From the NCBI RefSeq assembly GCF_014356525.2, contig NC_052510.1, forward strand, positions 20,052,532-20,116,531: a stretch of 64,000 nt of DNA. Direction: 5' to 3'. This DNA is from Nilaparvata lugens (Eukaryota > Arthropoda > Insecta > Hemiptera > Delphacidae). Shown in pieces: positions 46,101 to 58,100 of the stretch (the stretch's first letter is position 1; each line of letters starts with the position of its first letter). The position numbers and the translations under genes were made by a program. The notes below the pieces were generated by a model. That model was not told the DNA's origin and did no database searches. It saw nothing but the letters and a program-made list of their open reading frames with translations.

Positions 46101-49100
46101 ATCTTCCCAGAGATTTCATCAAAGCCTGCCGAATTGTTGGACTTTAAATTATTAAGAAGTTCATCCATTCCGTGATGAGTGACACTTTTGAAGGCTGAGA
46201 AAATTGGTATACTATTGTCGGGCTCAGTTTCAGATGTGGTACTGGTTTGTGATTGATTTGTGTGGTTTGATGCTTGAGGTAAGGTGAAGATGCTATTGAA
46301 GATATTGCTGATTTCAAGTGGATCTGCTGTCAGCTTACCATCCAGAAGAAGCCTAATGCTGTTCTGCCTTCCATCTTGCTTATTTCTTTCACTATTCACA
46401 GTTTTCCACAGCTCTTTGGTTTTGTCTTTTGAGTTTTTTATTTTGTTCATTGTGTGATCCGTTCTCTTCCTCTTCACTTCAATGTCATAGGTTTTCTTTG
46501 ACTCTTGAAACCTGTTTTTGTCTTCGATTGATCCTGTCAGCAGGTATCTGTCATGCAAACTTTGAAGGGAGACTTTCATCTTCTGCAACTCACAATCCAT
46601 AAAAATAATTTTATTTGGTACATTCATTTTTTTCGGTCCTAGAGGCATAATGTGGTCAATGCTCTGGCGCATTATTTGCAGAAAGTTATTATATTTTACT
46701 TCGACAGACTTTGGTATATAGACAGACTCCCAATTTGTTGTATTTAACATTTGCTTTAGTTCAGTTAATTTGTTTTTTGAGACATTCCTAGAGTATCTGT
46801 AAGTGGTGTGGCAACTTTTACTTCTATTTTTTATTTTGCATAGCAACAAATGGTGGTCTGAAAGTGGTGTATAGTGTGCTTTTACCTCGATCTCCTCTTG
46901 TTTGATAGTTGTGTAACACCCATCAATGCTGGATACAGTAGTGGGGGTTTTCCTTGTTACAGGGATGTGATGTATTCTGCATCCAAACTCGGATAACACA
47001 TTTCGAAGGTCCTTTACACTACGCTCATCTGGTCTGAGTATGTCAAAGTTTGCATCTCCCAGTATTACTATATCATTTGACTTCTTAGTGTGTTGTCCCA
47101 GTAACTGTCCCAATTTTCCTAAAAATTCTGCTGTATCAGTGCTAGGAGATCTGTATGTTCCTATTAGAATCAATTTTCTTGATTGATATTTGAGTATCAA
47201 TCCAACAGTTTCAAACACTTGTTCCTTTGATTTGCATTGTTCTGGTAACTGAAGCTCGTCCATGTCAACAGAAAAATGATTTTTTACAAAAATAGCTATG
47301 CCACCCCACATATGCTCAGTTCGGCAATAACTGGAGGTCAGTCTAAAACCTTCGATATTTGTGAGATTCAATTGGTCCGCGCCTAAGCCATGTTCTGAGA
47401 TAATTAGAATATCAGGGTGAAATTTTTCGAGCTCTACAACTAGTCCATCAAGTTTATTTTGAAGACCTCTTTGAATATTTAGGTGGAGAACAGTCAACGA
47501 TTTTTTGTGTGGATGTGCATTTTCTATTGTTTTATTGGTTGTATTATTTGGTCTATTGCGGTTTCGGTCATCTTTCTGTTTTGTTAGCTGCTATCCTGAA
47601 TTCCTACCTTGACACTCCAGTGCACTTGCAAGTTGTTCAGCCACGATTTTGGAACCTTCTGGGTTTAAACTTCGTCCATCCCAGCTCAGGTGACACTTAT
47701 GTAAATGATTTGAGTTGTCAATAAATGTAGCATTAAGCTGCCAGCACATAAACTTCAGAGCCTTGTTTGTTTCGTCAATAAATCTCTCACCTATATCCTC
47801 CCGAATTGGAATAGATGTAACATACCAATTAGTGTGTGGAAACCGTTTAATGTTAGCCTCTAAAGTGAGCCATAATGGTCTCATGACATGATTCGGTGTC
47901 TTAGCCCTACACAGGTTATTTGAGCCTACATTGAGTACAACCTTCGATGGTATAGTGTTTCTGATTTTTAGTGCTCTACTGACATCCTGGATTTTTCCAA
48001 AGGGTACAATTTCCACCTCCAAATCTTGCCCAAATGTGTCTCTCATTATATCTCCCACCAGCCTTAGCGTATTGTCCCCGATCAGCAGTGGTGCCTCCCC
48101 CTCCCTTCCCTCAGCCCGTTCCCCAAATCCTTGAGCAGGGCGCCCCTCATCCTGTGGACCGTTCCGACATTCATCCCCGTTCTCATCAACACAACTCTCT
48201 TTTACCTTATTTGAATGTGGTTTTGGTTTGGCATTGCAGGCCTCCATGATCCTGTTTCGAACTTCAGCTCCCTCGCTTGGTAGTGGCTCTGGTGCATTCT
48301 TTGTCGCCGCCGAGGATTCTTTATTCCGGACAGGGTTTACCTCATTTGTACACTCGGAGTCCTCTATCAAGAACGCTGTAGCATCCTCCATCCTCTTTCT
48401 TACCGGGCAGCAGGGCTCTGGATGGATACCTTGAGAGAAGTCACGAATTATATTTTCCATGCTGTAAATTACACTTGTCTTTCTTGCTATGATATCTGAC
48501 AGACGACTATTGTTAGTCCGTAGTATTTTTATCTCATTTTTCAAGTCCTCTATATCATCATGTAAAACTTTAATTATGACATCATAGCTGTTATAGCTTT
48601 GGCGCATTCTGGGGTTTGAGCCTTGATATGTCAAGTCAGTGCTTTGAAATGTTTTGTTAGGCAATGTATAGTTACATTGTAATTTGTCATTCAGGTCAGA
48701 TTTTAGCAAATCATTGTCATTTGAATTATTTAGTAGTATTGAGATATGGGAAGCTTCAGCATTTATACGAGTCTTACATTCCTCACACATCCAGGTTAGG
48801 TTAGAACTTTTACCCGCTTTCATTTCATCATACTGTTTGTTGGTTATGTTGACACACTTGGTGTGATACCATTTATTATCGTTACAGTCGCATGTTACAG
48901 CATGGTCACTGTTCTCAACTGGTTTGCGGCAAACACCACATGGAGACTGGATATTTTCATTATTTATGGCCTTTTCAGATTGTTTTTTTCCCATTTTGGT
49001 AAGCAAGCAGATAATATGTTGTCTTGCAGGGAGAAAGATGGGAATTTGGTTACTTGAGTTTGTCAAGAGTCAACAATCAAAGCATAAAGGTTATTATATC

Positions 49101-52100
49101 AGTGCAGTCAAGTTTTCATATATCACAGTCAAATATCACAAAGTTAGGCCGGGGTAACACATAAAACAAAACGATGACACAATTAACCAATAATATATCC
49201 TATAATTTAAATAACATGAAGCAATTTATAGGAATTTTGTGAGCAGGTCAGAATCTTCAATCAAAACGTAGAGGTTAGATCCGGCCAAAAACATAAAATT
49301 CTATCACAGTCGAATATCACAGTCATGAGCAAGGGAAACAATAAAATTAAAATGTTTCCAATGATACAGTCAGAAACTAAAATTCTAGTAATAACGGGTT
49401 TAAATTGCAAATATAGGCAATAATTTTGTTCACGTCTCCAAACTCAGCTCTCTATACAAGGAACGTGTCTGGTTGCATCTCCATTGAACCTCATTTCTCT
49501 CTCTGAGGTTCACAGAAGTTCTGTTCAAGATAGCATCAGTGTGGAAACCTGTGAAATGCTCCATTGGAATCTGATACTCCTCTACTATATGTTGCCATTT
49601 ACTGAAGAAAGACAGCCTCCTTCGCATCATCTCATCTGTTAGGATCTTTGAATACCTCTCTTCTGGAAGATTTACACATTTTCTCACATAATCGAGGTGC
49701 AGCTTCAGTGTTTACAGAAAAATGGGTGTCAATCCAGTCTCCAAATACAAAGCAAAATTTGGAGAGCATTTTGGGAGACTAAAAACTTTTCTCAAGAAAA
49801 ATCGTTGCAGTATCTCAACTTTCTCCTGCCACTCATAGCCCCTTGTGCACAGTAACAAACAATTCTTTCACAGGCTGCATTCAATTTGCTGCTGAAATAC
49901 ACCTCCTCACTTGCGATTATCCTGGAGAATGAGTTTAATGCAAACTTTGCCTTAGATACGCTTGAGAGTGATGAAGTTAGGGTTATTCCAAGGTACTTGT
50001 AGAAACAACTTCTATTCTGCGACCCCTGTACCACCACTTCTCAAATTTGGCTGGCCTCCCACCATTCCGTAATACCATTATTTTAGATTTTTCCAAGTTG
50101 ACCACAAGATTCCAGGTCGTACAGTAATCTTCCAGTTTTCCTATCTTTTTCTGTAGAGAATAGTCTATTTAGTGATGTGGATCGGGAATATTCCCAGTGG
50201 GAAGGAACTTATGATTTGGCAATATTTCCGGGAATATTTCCGAGGCCAAGAAATTTTGGAAATTTATGGGAACTTAAGGGAATTTATAAAAATGATTGAA
50301 ATTGATCAATCCCACTCATATTTTACATCAATATAATCAATAAATCATCATTCTTTGAGTCTGTTTTTGCTCACTCACTCACTGTCTTTTAAATACTCGT
50401 ATAGTCCAGTCAATGAAAGATTATAGAGGGAAAATTTTGGAACACAATTTTTGACCCCGTAGCTCTTCTTTTAAGGATAGTAAGGGAGTAATCATATTAA
50501 AAGTCCTCACTCCTACCCCATGTGTGAAAAAATTACATTTTTTCGATGCATTGCTGTTGAGTAATAAGCCCTGAAAGTGCAAAAAGTTGAAAGAATAACT
50601 TGTCTTTTCAAAGATTTTACACTTTTAAAAGTGAATATCTCAAAAGCTAAAGAAGATATCACAAAATTCTACAAAACTTGTAGGAAATTTATCTAGTTTT
50701 ATTTTTACTCCGTTAGCCATGTCGCTGAATTTTTTTATAAATTCCCAGTTACATGCGTGTCAGCCAGAAATGAAAAAATGCAACTTTTAAACTACCCTCA
50801 TCCCTTAGAAAGTTGCATTTTTTCATATGCTTATTTTTTTTGAATTTTTATATGCTTACCCCCTCACTATCCTTAAAAAGACTGCGAGGTCAAAAATTGG
50901 GTTCCAAACTTTTCCATCTATATCTTTTTGAGCATTCGTTGCCTGGACTAGTATCTTTTAACAAGTTAAGTGAGCCTCAATAACTCTTGAAAGGTTGTGA
51001 GCTCATTGGTTGTGAGAATTATTTTCTTTTTAAGGCTGTGCAAAGGCTAAAAATAAACTCTCTACACGTGATATTTTTCTATTTTTTTTCGATTTGTATA
51101 TCATCAAGCTATCAAAATGAAAAAGTTTTCTCAGGAAAACATTTTTTTCCGATCATTACTTTTTGAGATATGAGGGCCTGAAGTTTGAATTTTTGAGATA
51201 GAACATTTCAAATTCGGTAAGATTCTCAGAAACAAAAAATTTCTGAAAATATCAGTTTTTGAAAAAGTTATTCAATTTTCTTTAGTAAATTGAATAGCCT
51301 AACTAACTATCTTAAAAATTGATATTTTCAGAAAATTTTTATTTTACTAGATCAATAATACCATGAAGAATCTATCCTTTAAATCTCATGGATTGAAATC
51401 TTACCGAATTTGAAATGTTCTGTCTCAAATAATCAAACTTTAGGCGCTCATATCTCAAAAAGTAATTATCAGAAAAAATGTTTCCCTGAGAAAACTTTTT
51501 CATTTTGATAGCTTCATGATATACAAATCGAAAAACTTTCAGAGATATCACCAGTAGAAAGTTTATTTTTAGTCTTTGTACAGCTTTAATATTGAATTAA
51601 ACACTCAATACTTTGTTGACTTTGTTTACCTGATTTACAGGCATTTATTAGTAAGGAAAAATATCTTATTAAACTTGTAAGACATGAAAGTAGCATGATA
51701 ATAGTGTTGCCATTGAATGATTTATTAAGTGCTCATTTCTCCATTCAGTCTATGATCAGTCTATGAACTTCAAATTACTGTTTTCTTTGAACTTACTGCA
51801 ATTTATAAGTTATTCATCCTCATATTTCTTACATAAATCTGTTGTATAACAGGTGATTGAGACCATGTGTAACAAAAAACGTCTTTTTCGGTCATTTTCT
51901 ATTAAAGAAATCATAAATTTCCTTAAGTTCCCATAAATTCCCGGGAATTTTTGATTTTTGGGAATATTTCCCTTAAATTCCCTGGGAATATTTCCTCGAT
52001 CTTAAATTCCCGGGAATTTTACATCACTAAGTCTATTGGTAGTCAGGAGAACAATGTCATCCGCATAGGCGAATAGTTTTATTCGATTGCCTGCCATGCT

Positions 52101-55100
52101 GATGCCGCCATCCATACTCTCATCGATGTCATCCATAAACAGGAAAAACAGGATAGGACTCAACAAGCAGCCTTGCTTCAATCCAGAGTGTGTATCAAAA
52201 TACTGAGAGAGTCCTTTCTGACTCCACACTGCTGCAGTCACTTCCCGATACAGACCCCTAATTGCCCTTACCATCCTAGTCGACAGCCCATGTGTGTTTA
52301 GCTTGTGAAACAGAGCATTTCTGTCAATCCTGTCGAAGGCAGCTGAAAAATCCACGAAGAATGCAAACACTTTTTGTCGCTTAATGGAAAATTGTTTTCT
52401 CACCAGATTCATGAGGGTAGAGATATGGTCGACTGTTGAATACGTTTTTCTTAATCCAGCCTGGAAGGCTTTCAATTTCTTGTTTTTCTTAACCCAAGCA
52501 GTCAGTCTCTCCAAAAGTAGCCCTGCATACACTTTACCAATAGTATTTCCAAAAAGTATACCTGTGTAGTTTGATACCTCACTTACATCACCTTTCTTGA
52601 AAATAGGGAATATCACTGATTTCTTATAACCCTCTGGTACATCACCCAAACTGAAGTAGCTTTTTTTTGTAGCATCAATATTCTATATCTCAGCTGCATT
52701 GTCCTACCGTAAAATTCCAGGGGTAGACTGTAATCAGATAATCTGCTGGGGCATAGTATTTCAATTTTCTTAGGAAATACCCTCAGAAGCTCATGTCACA
52801 TCTGCTAAACATTCTCATTCCAAGTCAACTTGGGATCAATCCAGAAACCCAATAATTTTAACTTACATTTTTCAATGTACAAATTATGTTCTGTGTCTTG
52901 TCCTCGTTCAATTGAAGAGAATCCCCCCTGCACCAGCCTTCAGCCTTAGTAAGGAGTCTTTCACAATCAAATTCACCTCGTCAATAGATCTACCCATTTT
53001 CATCAGCATATAAAAGTGAATGACCGTCCAGATCAAGGTCATTGACCAGTGTCAGAAACGAGAGAGGGCCAGGCAGTGATCCCTGTGAGACTCCGTAATG
53101 CAAATGAAGCCTAGCCGATCAGGCCCTTTTCAACTCAACAAATTGATTTCGATTATTAAGGTATGGTATTGAGCGCCACACCAGAGACACACAATTTAAT
53201 ACACAATCAAAAGCCTCACTTAAATCGCAAAGCACCAATCCCAAAGAATCTCCATCCTCCAAAAGAGCCAATACCCTTTAGTCATAAAATAGTATAAAAG
53301 CTGGATGCTAATAAAAAAACTAATGCTATTTATAGATTTAATGACATCGGTGGTGGATTTATAATGATGTCCTCTACTCTTCTGAATGAGTAGTGATCCG
53401 TGATCTAGTGGTTGCAGTACTTGAATAGCAGCCAAGCGGTCCCGGTTCAAACCCGCATTCAATCAAAAGTTTTTAGTCAGATCGTTTTTATCGGATGTGC
53501 ACGTTAAACTGTTGGTTCCGACTGAAGTATGACAGTTGACGGCACAAATGGCGAGGTTCATTGGTGAATGTTCAGACTAGGTGAGCTTCCTGCAAGGGAC
53601 TCCCCAAAAACAAATGTATCACATTTATAACTACAAAGTCTCACATTTATAATAATTATACTAGCCCATGTCTATTGTTAGTTTCATGATTAGTACTCCG
53701 CAACTTTTTCCCACTCTTCAACCATCAACATTTTCTTATTTCAGAGATGTGTTCATGGAGAAGCACTGGAAAAGTGTGATCTCCCGATCGGTGTGTGACT
53801 ACTTTTTCGACGAACAGAGGAAAGTTGGTTGTCCAGAAGACATGCCTCCAGTAATTGCCACACCACATCATTATCTCATCAGCATCCACCGGTGCTCCAT
53901 GTTCTTTGTGGCCGTTTGCATGACAGAAGTGCCACCTCTCTTCGTCATCGAATTCCTCCATAGGGTTGTCGACACTTTCGACGACTATTTCAGTGAATGT
54001 ACAGAGTCCATAATCAAGGAAAACTATGTAGTTGTCTACGAACTGTTGGACGAAATGCTCGATAACGGATTTCCGCTCGCCACCGAATCGAATATTCTGA
54101 AAGAGTTGATAAAGCCACCGAATATTCTGAGAACAATTGCGAACACGGTGACTGGCAAATCGAACGTGAGCGCTACGTTGCCCAGTGGCCAGTGTCAAGT
54201 ACACCAACAACGAAGCCTACTTCGATGTGGTCGAGGAAGTCGATGCAATCATTGACAAATCGGGGTCGACGATTTTCGCCGAAATCCAAGGATACATCGA
54301 TTGTTGCATCAAGTTGAGTGGCATGCCCGACTTGACACTGTCGTTCATGAATCCAAGACTATTCGACGATGTCAGTTTCCATCCGTGTGTGAGATTCAAG
54401 CGATGGGAGTCGGAGAGGATTTTGTCGTTCATTCCTCCCGATGGAAACCTGCGGTTGATGTCCTATCACATTGGATCTCAGAGTGTGGTGGCTATTCCAA
54501 TCTACATCCGACATGCTGTCAGCTTGCGAGAGGGAAGGCTCGATATAACTGTTGGGCCCAAGCAGACGGTTGGACGCACTGTAAGTTCAATTATGAATTA
54601 ATTTTTTATTTTTCATATAAAAAAGTCTGCGCTTTGTGTTTTCGTAGCTTCGAATTGAATCTAGCTACTAAATACTGAAACAGCCCGTCCCATACCCTTA
54701 CCCAACGTGTGATAATCATGTAGATTGGAAATTAAACACTTATAATTTATTAAATGTCAGTTGTGAATCTCATGAATTTCAGTTTATCAAGTTTTAATCT
54801 AAGAACTAATACGAATAAACCAAAAATAACCTATTTTGTCAATTCTACTAATAACATTTTTTGAAAACGAATGGGATGTTTTCCAATTAACAATATCTGT
54901 TTCATTTATTCATCTTCTACAACTTCACTGAGTGAAGTGTTAATGTCTCAATTTTCTGTGCAGATCATCCAACGAAATGAGGTTTTGAAGATTCCATTTT
55001 AGAAGAATTCTCAACCAAGTAGTTTCAAATGAACAATTATTGATTTGAATTGAGTAAGATCACAGTGCCTTATAAGCAGACCTCATACTATTATTAATTG

Positions 55101-58100
55101 TATAACTATCTGTAAGAAATGATTATTATGTGAAAGATGTTTCATATTTCTATAAGTTATATTCAAGCTTATTTAAAATATGGAAAATGTTTCCTGCAAA
55201 ATTGATAAATTGAAATGCATTAGCTACATAAGCAATTGCTGAAACGTGATTGATCATCAAATTTGATGATTATAAAATGTATGTTACATTGTTCAGCTAC
55301 CATTTTTGACATTAAAACTGTTATAGGCTACTCTTAAAGAAAATGCTTTCACCTATTTATCCAGTGATCTGTTTTGTCATAGTATAAAATATATAAAAAC
55401 TCCTTATGGGACTTGAGCAAATCTGTGGTCTCTGTTATGCTAAATTTGACCTCTCTGCCAATCCTACTTAACGCATTTCATTCAATCCAATGAACTTTAC
55501 CATTTTGATTTTTACAGGTGGAAAATGTGGTGCTCGAAATACCGATGCCTAAATGCGTATTGAACTGCGTTCTGACACCCACACAGGGAAAGTATTCCTT
55601 CGATCCAGTCAGTCGAGTTCTAGTCTGGGACGTGGGGAGGATCGACAACACTCGCCTCCCCACCATTCGTGGATCTGTAAGTTGAAAAAAATATATATTT
55701 GTAAGGCTTTTTGATGGTGGGGAGGAGCCCCCCTTATGGGAAGGTTCCACCCATCCTGAATATGTAATTTGAGCTGTCAATGGTTCTCACTGCTGTTATA
55801 CTTCAGACGGGATCGACAGTCCATAAGATCATTTCCATTGTTTGTGTAGCTGAGAAGTTGATATTGTGATAATTATTCATATTAAATAAAAATACTAAGA
55901 GATTTTCAAAACCACAGATTTTATTCAAAGACCAGTTTTGGTTGTTACACCATTGTCAATCTTTGATAAACTGATTGATACAATCTCTTATTGTTTATCA
56001 GATATTGACAATGGGGTAACAACCAAAACCGGTTTTTGAATAAAATCTGTGGTTTTGATAATTTCTTAGTACTTTTATTTAATCATTCTCATCAATAATT
56101 CATGATCATTGGTATTGAATGTTTTATGCCATACATTGTTAAGCACTGAAGACTCAATTACACCTACGGCCGAAACAGTGAATTTACTATTTGCTTGAAA
56201 AAATGGAACATGTTGTTCTAAAGCACTACTATCGGCCTAGAACTGCCTCAGTTGATTACACTGGTATTTGCTCGGTAGAGCACTTTAGACCTGTTGAAAA
56301 GGTATTTTTTAGATGAAGCCATCAGAAGCATTTCCATAAAGCTTTTAAATTAATATTTTATGAATATTACACTTAAAAACGTATGCAATAGCATTGTTAA
56401 TTTATAATAAAAATTATTTATGAAATTCTTTTGTTCCAGATAACATTACAAATGGGTGTCCAAGCAGCTGACTCTAATCCAAATATAAATGTAAGTTACA
56501 ATATTGGAATATTATTACTTATTATTAATTCATTCATTTTATCTACATATCTAACAAAACACATAGTGTTATGTTATCTTCTTTAAAACTGATACGATCA
56601 AAGTCCCATTACTTCACATTACTGACCCCACACAGTCATGTATTAAAGTGAGCCAGACTGAAAAGTATTTTTCCTACAGTTACCTTGAAAAGTGGCCATT
56701 CCTGCACTGATTACAGAACGCAAAGAATCACTTTTCCGCTCTAGTGCGCAAAGTATTACTTTGCGTACTCCAGATTTGCAACATGGCAACACAAAATAGT
56801 TGGTGGGTTATATGGAGGATTAGTGCATGAAAACAAAAATTAAGTTGGTAACACTGACTGTGGTTGGATTTAGAGGAGAATCATTTCAATGGCTACCCTA
56901 CATTTTATGATAAAATCCCAATCAAGAAATCCAAAACAAGAATAATTTTCATCTAAATCATAATTAAATAATCATCATTTACGAATTCTCATCATTTAAT
57001 TAAATATAATAACGAAATGATATCCTTTATATTATAAAATGAAGATTCAATTTATGTTCATATGCATAAGCACAGTAGGTGAGGCGAAAACACCGGCAAA
57101 AGGAAGATTCCTTGTGCGCCAGTGTGAGTCGTAAATCAGTTTAATCAGGGATGTAATATATATACTTGAATTTAGCGTATGAAGTGTTCGAAAATATAAT
57201 TTATAATATGAAGTTGATTATTGTATAAAAGTCAACGATTGGAAATAATTCAAGTTCAGCCATGCCTCTATGGCTCTTTTTCTGTGTTTTTTATTTCGGA
57301 AATTATCAAGTGGAAATTCACTTTCTAGTATATTTATGAATTTACTGCTAAAATGAATTAAGGTTGTTATTAATAACAGCATCACACACACAAACATTTG
57401 ATGGATTTCAGCCATCATTTTACCCATAATCAACCACTTCTCATATTCAATAGTAACTGTAGGAAAAGTTTAATGTGAAATACGTGAGCAAAGTTCCTCT
57501 GCTGCACTCAAGAAGCCATTCCGCCCTTGCCTACGGCTCGGGCGTAAACGTTTCTTTCGGTGCAGCAAACTGTCACTTTGCGCACTAGTTGCACAAATAA
57601 CTATTCCAATTTAATTTAGAAGATCATTCACATTTAGCAGCGACTGATCGCTTAGTGGGCTTACCGATCGCTAGACACTGACACTAAACACTAGACGTGC
57701 TGTGCTGTGCTGTTGTCTTGACGTGTTGGTATGAATAATTACGTGTGAATGAGGACTGGGATTTGTAATAGATCGGATATTTATCAGTTATTAGAACGTT
57801 TTCAGACATTTTTATATGAAATTCGTATCGAACTAGAAACTAAGTTTTCCAATTGTCATGAATATCTTTCGTCCAGAAATGTAAATAGTTCTTATTCAAT
57901 CTAATCTGAGATGCTTCTCATATTCCATAGATACATCATTAATCTAATGTACAAAAACTATTCAAGTATAGGCTATGCCAAATCGCCAGTATTCATATCT
58001 TCCAACTCTCACATGCTGATCAATATTATTAATGAATTTTTCAAATATCACGTCGCAGAGAAAGGTGGGAATGGAAGACAGGTCAATTATTATTATTAAA

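Larger units (their letters stand above)
44493..49432 (-). mobile_element. intact 4.94-kb CR1/L2-type LINE
   Basis: Both ORFs are uninterrupted. It sits in an older LINE and is bounded by CGTCT at 44488-44492 and 49433-49437, a likely short target duplication. The 3' UTR is about 115 bases and ends in a (AAGT)n tail (minus strand). The 5' UTR is about 370 bases. The layout (ORF1 with PHD and SGNH, ORF2 with EN and RT, microsatellite tail, no poly(A)) fits CR1/L2. Confidence 0.85.

Noticed and set aside
53440..53465. tRNA gene suggested by GGTTCAAACCC
   Set aside because: No acceptor stem or complete cloverleaf; the body after it recurs at other sites, so it is a SINE head. The same holds for 21865 and 58215.
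54172..54198. A 27-base intron (GTGAGC to CCAG) to explain the AP3M break
   Set aside because: Far too short for an insect intron and a multiple of three, so it would not restore the frame.
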